From Pseudo-nitzschia pungens (Eukaryota > Bacillariophyta > Bacillariophyceae > Bacillariales > Bacillariaceae), in contig CM074768.1 of assembly GCA_037355855.1 (NCBI GenBank), forward strand, positions 1,860,001 to 1,924,000: 64,000 nt of DNA, given 5' to 3'. The position numbers and the translations under genes are program-made. The notes below the pieces were generated by a model. It made no database searches. It had not been told where the DNA came from and saw nothing but the letters and a program-made list of their open reading frames with translations. Of the stretch, positions 11,034 through 21,297 are shown one piece after another; within the stretch, counting starts at the first letter, position 1; each line of letters starts with the position of its first letter.

Positions 11034-12041
11034 ATGGCGTCTAAAGGAACCAAACAGAAACCCTTTCACTTTACACGAGAGGACTGGCCGGAAGATGCCA
11101 CCACCGTGAAAATGAGTATCGACTCAGAAAAAGGAGGGGTAGCTTTCAGTGACTATCTGAAGGTACCCGATGCCCTCACAAAGTACTACAAATCAGAGGA
11201 GTACAAGAAGGATGTCATCGAGGAATGCATGTATGCCCTTAAACTGAAAGTTTTCGGCAATGACATGAACGGGAAACGCTCCTACATCCTCCTCCGCCGC
11301 TTTATGCGGGGGATGCGAGTCGACATGAAACATGGCATCCGCGCCTGGGCCAATCGAATGGCCGAACTACAAAGCTATCTACCAGAATGCCTCTGGGAAA
11401 GTGGCGCCGCCACAGGAATGGCACCCTCCAGCTTCACTCACGACGAGATGAAGGAAATTCTGGACACCAGCATGACCCACACCCAGAGGGACAAACTGGA
11501 ACACATTGGATGGGACGTCTTTACCCATTCCTTCAACACCACGATCGACAAACTCAAAAACTTGGAAACCACCATCCGAAACGAAGAAGAACTTCGCAAA
11601 CGGATCACCGAACTGGAAAAACAAAACGGTGGCACCAAGAAGAACTCCAAGGCCACTTCTGGGGGAGGAAACAGCAAGTCTCCCAACAAAAAGAATCGCC
11701 CAATGGACAACAATAAGCAACTTTGCAAAACCTGTGGCAAGACCCACGCCGGCAAATGCTGGAAACTAACCGGTGGCCCCTCCAAGAAGGGAAGGTTTGA
11801 CCGGGAAACCCTCAACTTGCTCAAGGAGCACTTTGTGGCAAAAGAAGACTCAGATAACGAGCAGTACCCCAAACCCCACTGGGGAAGGAACCTATCGAAC
11901 CACGAGTACTCCTACGTACTGGCCACGGCCCAAGCTGACCACGAAGTCTCCGATGACGAGATCGATATCTCCGAACGGGAACTCAAAGAGTACAGAAGAA
12001 AGTACAGAAAGACCTTTAAAAAGAAAGGATCCCACAACTGA
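11034..12041 (+). CDS. gag: Gag of gypsy element 1, internally shortened
   Basis: 335 residues. It matches the Gag of element 2 at both ends but lacks about 143 residues after SDYLKV (residue 45), where element 2 has a long N-terminal capsid region; the deletion keeps the frame. Near residues 230-242 is CKTCGKTHAGKC, a zinc knuckle of spacing CX2CX3HX3C instead of the canonical CX2CX4HX4C. The rest is Lys-rich and then acidic. It ends in TGA immediately followed, in the same frame, by the ATG of pol. Whether the shortened Gag still assembles particles is unknown; the element may depend on full-length relatives. Confidence 0.9.
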   Translation: MASKGTKQKPFHFTREDWPEDATTVKMSIDSEKGGVAFSDYLKVPDALTKYYKSEEYKKDVIEECMYALKLKVFGNDMNGKRSYILLRRFMRGMRVDMKHGIRAWANRMAELQSYLPECLWESGAATGMAPSSFTHDEMKEILDTSMTHTQRDKLEHIGWDVFTHSFNTTIDKLKNLETTIRNEEELRKRITELEKQNGGTKKNSKATSGGGNSKSPNKKNRPMDNNKQLCKTCGKTHAGKCWKLTGGPSKKGRFDRETLNLLKEHFVAKEDSDNEQYPKPHWGRNLSNHEYSYVLATAQADHEVSDDEIDISERELKEYRRKYRKTFKKKGSHN

Positions 12042-15000
12042 ATGGCCAATACCATCCACACCGGACTCCGGATCATCAACAGATTTGCGGACATCTGTGT
12101 GGAGGTATTGGACCACAAGGGAAGGGGGAGGATGCTCCGGGGCCTATTAGACTCTGGGTGCTCCAAATCCATCATACTACGGCAATTTGTCGACCGAAGT
12201 CAACTAACGAACCGAGACCAAAGATCTGTCACCTACAATACCTATGGGGGCAAGTTCAGAACCAGGTCTGCGGCTTCAGTGGGACTAAGGTTGATAGAAT
12301 TTTCAAACTCCAAGACCATTAAATGGACCTTCCAAGTGGATGAATACCATCACCACGAGGAAGTACCCTATGACATGATCATAGGATCCGACCTAATGGC
12401 ACAACTGGGACTGGATATAAAATACAGCTCCCGAACAATCGAATGGCAGGGCGACTCCATCCCCATGAAGGGAATGGGGGAGCTTACTGACCCGGACAAA
12501 TGTGAGGCTGTATTCTTTGCCAACACACAAAGTCCAATCCTCCAACACGAGGAAGAAAGGCAAGCAAAGATCCTGGACGCCGACTACTCCAAAGTAGATA
12601 TAGACTCCATGGTCAACGACCTGGAGATCACAGACGCGTCTAAGGAGGCCCTGAAGAAAACATTGAAGAAGTTCCCCACACTCTTTGGCGGAGGTCTGGG
12701 ACTGCTCAAGAATATTGAACCGGTATCTATTGAACTCCAACCAGGGGTTAAACCGGTCAGGCAGAGGTACTATTCAGTACCCCATGCCTTTGAACAAGCA
12801 CTCCGGCAGGAAATCAACAGGCTCTGTGACATTGGAGTCCTGGAGAAACTCCCCCATGATGATGACTCACCATGGGCATCCCCGACGTTCTGTCAACCAA
12901 AGAAGACAGGGGACATTCGCGTCCTAACTGACTTTCGGAAGATGAACGCAGCCATCCAAAGGAAACCATTCCCACTACCACGAATAGGGGAAACAATCCA
13001 AAGGCTACAAAAGTTCAAATCAGCTACGGCGCTGGACTTGTCCCAAGGATACTATACCATCCCCATCTGCAAGGAGAGCCAAAAGATTTGCTCTACCATT
13101 TTACCATGGGGAAAGTATGCCTACAAGAGACTGGCAATGGGAATCGCATGCGCACCGGATATCTTCCAGTCCGTTATGATGAACCTACTCGGTGACCTGG
13201 ACTATGTCCTGGTCTATATTGATGATATTCTCATCATCCAGAGGGAAGGGGAATCCGAACAGGATCACCTCAACAAAATCGATACAGTCCTACAGAGACT
13301 GGACGATGCCGGCTTCCGAGCCAACCTCAGAAAATCCTTTTTCATGCAAAAAGAAGTGGAATATCTGGGATTTCTGTTAACAACAGAGGGCATTCAGCCC
13401 CAGCCGAAGAAGCTGGAGGCGATGAAGCGCCTAGAAGCCCCCAAGAATACCAAGCAACTCAAGATGTTTCTTGGAATGGTAAATTTCTACCGGGACATGT
13501 GGAAGCGACGCTCCCACATCCTGGCCCCCCTCAACAAACTCGCAGGGAAAAAGGGAAAAATGAACTGGTACTGGGGCCCAGCAGAGCAGAAAGCTTTCAT
13601 GGAGGCAAAACGGATGCTCGCAGACGAAGCAAAGCTTGCATTCCCAGACTTTACGAAACCATTTCATCTCTACTCAGACGCCAGTGACAGGCAACTGGGA
13701 GCAACTGTATGCCAAGATGGCAAGCCCCTTGGTTTCTACACCCGGAAGCTGAACTTGGCGCAGCTCAACTACACGGTTGGAGAGAAAGAACTCCTGGGCA
13801 TAGTAGAAGGGCTAAAAGCGTTTGAAGGAATCCTAAGAGGACAAGATGTGATTATTCACACAGACCACCTTAACCTGCTCTATCAGCAGATGCCCACCCA
13901 AAGGATGGTCCGATGGAGACTCCTCATGGAGGAGTTCCACCCCGTAGTCAAGCACGTTGCTGGCAAAGACAACGATGCAGCAGACGCACTGTCTCGCCTG
14001 GACATCACAGATGACCCAGCGGACACAGTGGAATGGCTACCACCAAATAAGCCCCTCACCTACGCGGATGAGGAAGAGCACCTCCGGCAACTCCTATTCC
14101 CGCTTGGAGAAGCACCGGAAGAGTTCCAGGGCAATAGTGCATTCCCACTTGCCCCGGACATGATTCAGTTCTACCAGCAAAAGGACACAGGAATCGTGAA
14201 TGCTCTGGAAAAAGACAATCGACTGACCACCAAAATGGTGGAAGGTTACAACCTAGTCCACAAAGAAGGAAAGATTCTGATTCCCGACAAACTCAAGGAC
14301 AGAGTCATGGAATGGTACCATAGCATGTTGGTCCATCCCGGAGAAAAGAGAATGGAACAGAGCATTCGCTCAGTGTTCACCTGGAAAGGCCTACGAAAGG
14401 ACGTCCAGGACCTCTGTAAGCACTGCCACACGTGTCAGATGTTCAAAAAGAGTGGCCGGAAGAAGTATGGACTACTACCGGAGAAAGCAGTTGAGGTTAC
14501 CAAATGGCAGAGGGTCAATGTTGACCTCTGGGGACCTGCAACTGTCCACAATAAAAATGGCAAAGACTACCACATCCATGTTCTCACCATGGTGGACCCA
14601 GTGACCGGATGGTTTGAATTGGCCCATCTGAAGGACTCGCCAAATGCAGCAGAAACTCAACGATTGTTGGACAGTACTTGGCTAGCACGATATCCGCGCC
14701 CAAAGGAAATTGGCTTTGACGGCGGGAGTGAGTTCAAAGCAGAGTTCCAGGAGCTCTGCGACAACATGGGGATGAAAAGAAAGCCCAGTGGCGCTTGGAA
14801 CCCACAATCCAACTCAGTGCTGGAACGAATCCACCAGGTCCTGAAGGACTGCCTATTGTCCTTTAACCTGGAACAAAGAGATCTCCACGAGAAGGACCCT
14901 TTTGAGGAATTCACCACCAAGGCAGCGTACGCCATCAGAAGTGCCATTCACACCACCCTGGGATATTCCCCAGCGCAACTGGTGTTTGGAAGGGACATGT

Positions 15001-15305
15001 TTATGCCTGTGAATTTCCCAGTGGATTGGGAAGCAATCCAAGCAAGGAAACAAAAGAGTATCCACAAGAGTAACACCCGGGAGAATCAGAAGAGGATTCC
15101 CCATGTCTACAAGGAAGGAGACTATGTCACCCTGGAAAGGAAGGGCATTGTTCCGAAATTATCCTTCCCACGACAAGGACCTTACAAGGTGATCAAGGCC
15201 CATAACAATGGAACTGTAACTATTGAAACTGCTCCCTTTGTAACCGATCGGGTTAACATTAGGAGAGTGCACCCCTATTATTGCAGGGATCCTATTAAAT
15301 CGTAA
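12042..15305 (+). CDS. pol: Pol polyprotein of gypsy element 1
   Basis: 1,087 residues, intact. Domains in order: aspartic protease with DSGCSKS (Asp37); reverse transcriptase with the catalytic YIDD box in LVYIDDILII (about residue 390); RNase H with LYSDASD (about 543) and HTDHLNLL; integrase zinc-binding HHCC region (about 735-800, ending CKHCHTC); integrase catalytic core with DLWGPAT, FDGGSEFK and a Glu in VLERI (about 825, 891, 924); and a C-terminal basic/GPY-type module (QGPYKV). No chromodomain is visible. It directly abuts the gag stop in the same frame, so expression by TGA readthrough or re-initiation is likely. Confidence 0.95.
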   Translation: MANTIHTGLRIINRFADICVEVLDHKGRGRMLRGLLDSGCSKSIILRQFVDRSQLTNRDQRSVTYNTYGGKFRTRSAASVGLRLIEFSNSKTIKWTFQVDEYHHHEEVPYDMIIGSDLMAQLGLDIKYSSRTIEWQGDSIPMKGMGELTDPDKCEAVFFANTQSPILQHEEERQAKILDADYSKVDIDSMVNDLEITDASKEALKKTLKKFPTLFGGGLGLLKNIEPVSIELQPGVKPVRQRYYSVPHAFEQALRQEINRLCDIGVLEKLPHDDDSPWASPTFCQPKKTGDIRVLTDFRKMNAAIQRKPFPLPRIGETIQRLQKFKSATALDLSQGYYTIPICKESQKICSTILPWGKYAYKRLAMGIACAPDIFQSVMMNLLGDLDYVLVYIDDILIIQREGESEQDHLNKIDTVLQRLDDAGFRANLRKSFFMQKEVEYLGFLLTTEGIQPQPKKLEAMKRLEAPKNTKQLKMFLGMVNFYRDMWKRRSHILAPLNKLAGKKGKMNWYWGPAEQKAFMEAKRMLADEAKLAFPDFTKPFHLYSDASDRQLGATVCQDGKPLGFYTRKLNLAQLNYTVGEKELLGIVEGLKAFEGILRGQDVIIHTDHLNLLYQQMPTQRMVRWRLLMEEFHPVVKHVAGKDNDAADALSRLDITDDPADTVEWLPPNKPLTYADEEEHLRQLLFPLGEAPEEFQGNSAFPLAPDMIQFYQQKDTGIVNALEKDNRLTTKMVEGYNLVHKEGKILIPDKLKDRVMEWYHSMLVHPGEKRMEQSIRSVFTWKGLRKDVQDLCKHCHTCQMFKKSGRKKYGLLPEKAVEVTKWQRVNVDLWGPATVHNKNGKDYHIHVLTMVDPVTGWFELAHLKDSPNAAETQRLLDSTWLARYPRPKEIGFDGGSEFKAEFQELCDNMGMKRKPSGAWNPQSNSVLERIHQVLKDCLLSFNLEQRDLHEKDPFEEFTTKAAYAIRSAIHTTLGYSPAQLVFGRDMFMPVNFPVDWEAIQARKQKSIHKSNTRENQKRIPHVYKEGDYVTLERKGIVPKLSFPRQGPYKVIKAHNNGTVTIETAPFVTDRVNIRRVHPYYCRDPIKS

Positions 15306-15323
15306 CAGTACCATGGAGGAGTA

Positions 15324-15513
15324 TGCCGTGCACCAAAATACAGTCACGAGTACACACGGGACTGGATTAAGGATAAGGATAAAAAACAATCGGCGAGTCG
15401 ATAGAATCGCTGATTCGGAAGGCTCTTAGAACTGTAGCAAATAGACTAACCAATAGAGCTCACAATTTGCATATCACTACTATTCTAATCACTAGTAGAC
15501 CCGGGGTATGGCA
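15324..15513 (+). repeat. 3' LTR of gypsy element 1
   Basis: 190 bp, followed by target duplication CTATA. Confidence 0.93.
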
Positions 15514-15790
15514 CTATAGTAGGGGGTGCTAACTGCTGACACCAAATGGTACTGGTGGTGTCGTAGTAGTACTGTGCTAAGCAGGGGGAGGATAGTGAAC
15601 AGGATGCTACTACTAGTACTACTAAGCAGGATGCTGGTGGGCCCTTCTAATAGAATTTGTACCACATCTACATACCCCAGTTGTTAGCAGATCAATATTG
15701 GGAGATCCATATGATAGGAGGGTGCTTACTGACAAACGGAACTGTACTGCGCTACTAAGGGGGATAAGGTTACTGAACAGGATGCTACTA
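15514..15790. repeat. Dispersed GGGCCC repeat, right side of gypsy insertion
   Basis: Continuation of the host repeat split by gypsy element 1, with another full unit (GGATGCTGGTGGGCCCTTCT then TTTGTACCACATC). Confidence 0.7.
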
Positions 15791-16080
15791 CGTCTAATAC
15801 GAAGTAACTGATTTTTGACCATTTTGAGCCATTTTGACCACTCCCCTCTTAATTTTTAGATGTTTATTTTTTGTTTAAGCTCCATAATTTTTATTATTTG
15901 GAGCAAAAGTGCCGTTTTCAAGCTCAAATTTCCTTTTTTTGCTCCAAAAACCAATCTTTTGCTCCAAACTCCAATATTTTTATTGGCGTCGAAAAATTAA
16001 GCGCCGTGTTCGAAATTCGTCGTTCACTCACCATTAGGGTTAAGGGTACTAGAAGTAGCGTTGAATTTACTTCGTATTAA
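15791..16080. repeat. Element end CGTCTAATA plus GCTCCAAA-type array
   Basis: Starts CGTCTAATACGAAGTAACTG, a variant of the termini found at 52,741 and 59,305, then TTTTTGACCATTTTGAGCC and a T-rich degenerate array built on GCTCCAAA. The same array occurs in opposite orientation at 59,070-59,305. TAATACGAAGTAA near 15,795 pairs with TTACTTCGTATTA near 16,067, so this may be a small foldback piece. Confidence 0.55.
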
Positions 16081-16109
16081 AATCGAATTTTTTAATTGGC
16101 TCATTTGGT

Positions 16110-16550
16110 ATCTTTTTGCTCGGAATCTTTTTGCTCTCGCAAATCACTGTAACGTATTTCCTCTGCTGTTTCCTCGCAGCATCACTCTTTTTCTTCACAT
16201 TTTCTTCGTAACACAATTCACTGCTGTTTCGATTCACAACCCGACTTATTTTGAGCAGAGTTGCTTTATGCACTCCGTCCCGAGAACGAAGAGAACCCCC
16301 GTTATTGTGGCTTGATCACTAGGCGGCAGGCTCTTGGCTCATTCTTGTACTTTAGTTCGAATAACAACCTTCTCTGGAAAAAGAAAGAGCACCCATTGGA
16401 CGAGAGATTGTTTGCTGGAAAGATATTCTTGTTTGACTTGGCCCCCAAACATATAAGTCTTGAAAGCAATAAATCTGCATCCAGTGCTGGTAGGATTTCA
16501 ACAGGCTCAAGTTCTTTGTTTTCGTGACGTAGGAGGAAGATGACAACGGC
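16110..16550 (+). repeat. Dispersed repeat shared with 55.86-56.25 kb
   Basis: About 400 bp matching 55,860-56,250 in the same orientation (CACTGCTGTTTCGATTCACA, GACTTATTTTGAGCAGAG, GACTTGGCCCCCAAAC and others), followed in both places by GACGACGAAGG-type simple repeats. No credible protein; probably a fragment of the satellite-packed element family. Confidence 0.65.
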
Positions 16551-16904
16551 AGTGACAACAACGACGACGAAAACAGGAGCAATCGATCCGCAACAACCTT
16601 CGTGTGCAACAGGTATGAAACTGACGACGAAGACGACGAAGGTACGAAACTGAAGACGAAGACGACGAAGGTACGAACAGGGATGCGAGCAAAGGTACAA
16701 GGTATGCCTAGTTCAATAAAAATACTCTCATATTTTCTGCTGTAGTCTGTAGGAATATCGTCCATGCTTTTAGAATTATTACTAACCTTTCATTCATCGT
16801 TTATGTTGTATGTAGGTCGACCCGACGATCCTTTCATGTATTTGTTTCGAACCACTTTGATTGGTGCCAATTGATCCCAAGCCTGTGTGGTATTCATTCC
16901 CCTT
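16551..16904. other. GACGACGAAGG simple repeat and unassigned sequence
   Basis: (GACGAAGGTACGAAACTGAA)n to about 16,690, then unassigned AT-balanced sequence leading into the 49-bp minisatellite. Confidence 0.5.
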
Positions 16905-17400
16905 AGATCGATTCCAAGCCGTTTTGGTAGTCCCCCTACGATCGATTCCAAGCCTGTGAGTGATTCCAACCAACCGGGTGTGTTGTTTGTTTCTTTCAAC
17001 CCGTGCGTGATTCCAAGCCGGTGTCTTGTTTCTTTCAACCCCTACGATCCTAGTACGATCCAAGCCGATTCTAAGCCGGTGGTTTGTTGCTTTCAACCCC
17101 TACAATCCTACGATCCATTCTTCCAACCTGGTGGTTTGTTGCTTTCAACCCCGACGTTCCTTCGATCCATTCCAACCTGGTGGTTTGTTTCTTTCAACCC
17201 CGACGTTCCTTCGATCCATTCCAACCTGGTGGTTTGTTTCTTTCAACCCCGACGTTCCTTCGATCCATTCCAACCTGGTGGTTTGTTTCTTTCAACCCCG
17301 ACGTTCCTTCGATCCATTCCAAACTGGTTCTTGTTTGTTTCTTTTGGGCCCTACAAGTACTATCCTACGATCCACAATCCTACGATTGATTCCAAGCCGG
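16905..17400 (+). repeat. 49-bp minisatellite
   Basis: Units start CGACGTTCCTTCGATCCATT and continue CCAACCTGGTGGTTTGTTTC, at 17,152, 17,201, 17,250 and 17,299 (exactly 49 bp apart), with more diverged units on both sides. Because 49 is not a multiple of three and no unit contains a stop, several overlapping plus-strand frames stay open; these are not genes. Confidence 0.88.
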
Positions 17401-17639
17401 GAGGTGAGTATAAATGACGAGAAGGTTATATATTATTTTGTTTTCCCCACCTACGGAATCAGAATCCCACTGCGTTCTGGGGATACACTGTTGTTTGACC
17501 CTACCATCTTGCATAGCTGTTCCAATCCTTAATATGAAGGCTGTTATATTAGTATGAGTGCCTACGTATCACGCAAAACCGTACTACTACTACTAAGAGC
17601 TGATCCTCTATAATAATATTAAATGATAATTTAAAGTAG

Positions 17640-18180
17640 GTTGTAGCTGCACAGCAAGCGTTTCATACTGCTGTACTTTAGATACAGACAGCAGCAAGTC
17701 CTCCATTTTGTTTCCATTGGAGCTAGTAATTGCGTTGCTGATCTCCTCTTTGTCAGCATGCGTTCCTTCTTCTTGTAATGCGACGAGGTGCTGATATGGG
17801 TGATTGTTGAAACGGGGACGCAGGGAGAGAGCTCACAACGGATTGTAAAATCTGCTGCTGGCGAGCAAACGCCCCACAGACAGCAACAAGTCCTCCATTT
17901 TGTTCCCATTCGACCGGATAGTAATTGCGCTGCTGGTCTCCGCTTTGGAACGTGACGACGAGTTGCTGATCTCCCTTGTAATGCGACGAGGTGCTGGTGA
18001 TATGGTTCTTGATTGTTGAAACGGGCTAACAGCAAGTGAAACAGCAAGCAAAATAGCAAGCAAAACAACAAGCAAAACAGCAAGCAAAACAGCAAGAAGC
18101 AAAACAGCAAGAAGCAAACAAACAGCAACAAGAAGCAAAACAGCAACAAGAAGCAAAACAGCAAGCAAAACAGTTAACAC
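17640..18180. repeat. Two-copy ~190-bp repeat and AGCAAGCAAAAC microsatellite
   Basis: A block with CAGCAAGTCCTCCATTTTGT and GTAATGCGACGAGGTGCTG appears twice (about 17,690 and 17,878), then AGCAAGCAAAACAGCAAGAA repeats run to 18,175. No gene. Confidence 0.7.
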
Positions 18181-19113
18181 ACCACTGTAGATCTGGTACA
18201 AATTCTACAGAAGGACCCAGCAGCATCCTGCTTCTTAGCATCCTGTTCAGTATCCCCCTTAGCACAACAGTACAGTTTGGTTTATCAGTACCCTACCTCC
18301 GTGATATGAATCAGACAACAGTGCAGAAAGCAAGAGCGGCCGTTCTCGAGCTCTCCACAGCATGTGTGTCTTTTTCAAAAGAGATGGTCCCGGTGCCTGA
18401 TGGCTAGGTTAAACTGGACCGGCCAGAATATTCCGATGCAAGAATTGAAACGAAAATGAAAATGAAAATTATGACACATCCCATGAGGGAGATGTGGGGC
18501 GGAAAATTCACCGAAGAAAATGACGTAAGAAAAAAAGACAGAAATGTATGTACGATGCGGTACGAAGTATACATGCTGTACTAAATATGCTGAAAAAAAA
18601 TGACACGGTACATTACGGTACGCTGTACACTGTACGTATGTTACTAGTACATAATTTTTGGCGCGAAGTAGCATCATACACATCATACTATGTTGTACTA
18701 GTGTCTTCCCCACAACGAGCCAATCAAAAAATTCCTTACGAATGAGCCAATCAAAAAATTCCTTACAAATGAACCAATCAAAAATTTAGAAAATAATTTT
18801 AAGTGCAAGGAGTACGGTAGTGTCGTTTGAATTTGAATTGGAAGGAGTAGCTTCGTTTACGGTTTAAAACTGATGTCAAAGTTGAAAGGCCGGGCCGTTT
18901 CACAATGGGTTTTTTTTTGGAAATTGTTCGTTTCGAGCAAAGGCCCACGGTGGGGGGGAAACGACCCACGGTGGGGGAAATGGAAGTGCATCATCGTGAC
19001 AACAAGTTACATCAATTCCGTGAACAGTTGGGGATGAGCTCAACCAGTTGAACCATCGCCGGAAAGGTTTTAAGATGAATCATCACAATTCAATCGGCTT
19101 GGAGACTGTCGAA
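18181..19113. repeat. Dispersed repeat pieces before the satellite-packed element
   Basis: Positions 18,181-18,310 are a reversed copy of the GGGCCC dispersed repeat. Positions 18,298-18,520 are an inverted match to 28,575-28,797 (shared CCGGTGCCTGATGGCTAGGT and CTGGACCGGCCAGAATATTC). The remaining 600 bp contain AATGAGCCAATCAAAAAATTC in tandem (about 18,712-18,780) and otherwise nothing I can name. Confidence 0.6.
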
Positions 19114-20030
19114 CGTCCGAAAACTGGTTCGCGACCCCTCCCAAGAATTTATTTAGGGGGGTCGCGATTTATTCCTGGCTCATTTTGACGTAGCTCGATT
19201 CCTAGCTCTCTCGCGATTCGCAACCCCAATCGCGACCCAGTAACTACCTCAATTACGAAAATTACGAAAAAAAAAAAAAAAAATTCATACTCGACCCGAT
19301 TTTTTTTTCAATCTGACTCATTATTACCGACCCTACCATCATTATATATTATGAGACTGTTGCAGAAATTCACTCCCAAAAATTGATTTCTCATCCCGAC
19401 ACAAAGTATTTCCCATCACACCCCTCAAGAAATTCATCACAAAAATCACAATTATTACCCGAAGCCCAGGAATCGCGACCCCCATGAAAAAAAATTTTGA
19501 AACACTATGATGCAAAATATAAGTCTTTCTTTTGATAAATATTGATATTACTCTAATAATTGTTTATTCTCTGTTCAATTTTCTCACACACGCACACACA
19601 AATTTTGGTTCGTTAAAAGAAGAAGTCGTCCTTGAAATCGTCGTCGCTCTTCGTTTCGATCGTCCTTGTCTTCGTCGTCCTTGAAGTCGTCGTTGCTTCT
19701 CGCTTCGATCGTCTTCGTCCTCCCTGAAGTCGTCATTGCTCTTCGCTCCAAATTGCCTTCCTCTTCGTCGTCCTCCCTGAAATCGTCGTCCTCTCTGAAA
19801 TTGTCGTTGCTCTTCGCTTCGATTGGCTTCGTCGTCCTCTCTGAAATCGTCGTTGCTCTTCGCTTCGATCGTCTTCGTCGTCCTTGAAATCGTCGTTGCT
19901 CTTTGCTCCGATCGTCTTCGTCCTCATGCACACCACACAAATTTTGGTTCAAACGATTTTTAAATAATGGTCATCGTGATAATTTCATCCATACCGGTAT
20001 CTGTACTGCCAGTAAAGGTCTCCTCACATC
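19114..20030 (-). repeat. 0.9-kb arm, inverted copy of 36.1-37.05 kb
   Basis: Matches the reverse complement of 36,110-37,048 nearly end to end: the CGTCCGAAAACTG end, TCGCGACCC repeats, A/T-rich middle (CATCATTATATATTATGAGAC), the GATCGTCTTCGTCGTCCTT minisatellite (about 19,620-19,930) and, last, TACTGCCAGTAAAG, which corresponds to the 3' coding end of the spliced gene at 34.5-36.2 kb. It is thus a 3'-end piece of that gene plus its downstream sequence. Confidence 0.8.
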
Positions 20031-20809
20031 GCATCATATTTCATCAGTTGCAATCGCATCATTTTGTCAGTTGCGATCCCATCATATTTGTCTTGCGATC
20101 GCAATATGTGTCAGTTGCCCCGTCGCATCATTTTTCGCATCATTTTTCACATCATTTTTCAGTTGCCCCGTCGAATTAAAGTTGATTCTTCCCTATCAGT
20201 AGCAAGCAGGCAACTCAATGCAGAATTAGAACAATTGAAATCCATTATCAATACCCCAGATCTTGATGTGCTTCACTCACCGTTGCATTATATTTCATTT
20301 GCCGTTGCATCCTATTTCATCAGCAGTTGCGGTCGCCTCCCTATCAGGAGCAAGCAGGCAAGTCAATGATGCACAGTTAGACGAATCAAAATCCATTATT
20401 AATACCTCCTCCAACCTTGATGTGGTTCACTTACCATTTCCATCTCATTATATTTCAGTTGCCGTCTTTCTTGTTCCGTTCCGACCCAAAATTATGTGAA
20501 GTAAGATTTACGACACATGCATTTTCTGTCATGCATGTGTTTGCCGAGAATTGATTTCTTCTACATGATAGCAGTAGAGTTACTACTAGTAGTATGTACC
20601 GTACTGAAGTAATAGTAGAAACCAGTAGAAAGCTGATGATGGTGATATCGCGCGCCACCTAAACCACAGAGAGCCAGCCCCGCTGCGCCATAATTTTGGA
20701 CTACCTCTTATGTACTACTACCTACGCACTGCAGTAGTATGTAGCAGCAGTGTATAACTGTACTACTACTACAAGCAGCAAGAATACTACTACCACTGTG
20801 AATATACCA
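20031..20809. repeat. TTTCAGTTGCCGTCGCAT-type minisatellite and flank
   Basis: Irregular repeats of TTGCCGTTGCATTATATTTC with interspersed AGCAAGCAGGCAACTCAATG units, matching 53,290-54,120 in order and orientation. The following 20,500-20,809 stretch (AAATTATGTGAAGT..., GCGCCATAATTTTGGACTAC) matches 54,105-54,260. Frames here are repeat translations. Confidence 0.7.
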
Positions 20810-21297
20810 TCAAATCAAATATCTGAATGAATCTGGCCATTCTTTGTGTGATTCCAGTGTGAATATTTCTCATCCTATGCATGGGCAAGACTATTCAAAA
20901 AGAAGTATTCAAAAATCACCAATAATTTGGATGTCACCACTGAATAATTAGTAGTTGGCCCACTACTGCGGAATTTACTAGAAAATACTGTAAAATCACA
21001 TATCTGAATGAATCTGGCCAATCTTTGTGTGATTCCAGTTTGAATATTTCTCATCCTATCCATGGGCAAGAGTATGCAAAAAGAAGTATTCAAAAATCAC
21101 AAATGGTATGGGTGTCACCACTGAATAATTAATATTTGGTCAACTACTGCGGAATTCACTAGAAAAAAGTAGCAAATCACATATCGGAATGAATCTGGCC
21201 AATAGTTGTGTGATTCCAGTGTGAATATTCCTCATACTGTGCATGGGCAAGAGTATGCAAAAAGAAGTATTCAAAAATCACCAATAATTTGGGTGTC
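20810..21297. repeat. 181-bp satellite, left part of array
   Basis: Monomers contain AATCTGGCCAAT, GTGTGATTCCAGTGTGAATA, CATGGGCAAGA and AAAAAGAAGTATTCAAAAAT. The phase mark (A/G)TGTCACCACTGAATAATTA recurs at 20,931, 21,112 and 21,293, exactly 181 bp apart. The array is cut here by gypsy element 2 and resumes in phase at 27,144. Confidence 0.92.

Larger units (their letters stand above)
10100..15513 (+). mobile_element. Ty3/gypsy LTR retrotransposon, element 1
   Basis: A complete element: LTRs at 10,100-10,293 and 15,324-15,513, each starting TGCCGTGCACC and ending GGGGTATGGCA, flanked by a perfect 5-bp target duplication CTATA (10,095-10,099 and 15,514-15,518). The LTRs differ only by two small indels, so the insertion is young. 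Domain order protease, reverse transcriptase, RNase H, integrase places it in Ty3/gypsy (diatom elements of this type have been called GyDi). No standard tRNA primer site follows the 5' LTR; instead the palindrome GATTTTAAAATC is there. A purine-rich tract (GGAGGAG) lies just before the 3' LTR. Confidence 0.95.

Noticed and set aside
16030..16050. Interstitial telomere (TTAGGGTTAAGGG)
   Set aside because: Only one or two imperfect units here and near 57,913, 58,866 and 59,075; not an array.
16887..17532. Three overlapping plus-strand frames with FNPDVPSIHSNLVVCF repeats
   Set aside because: The 49-bp repeat lacks stops in any frame; frames are by-products.
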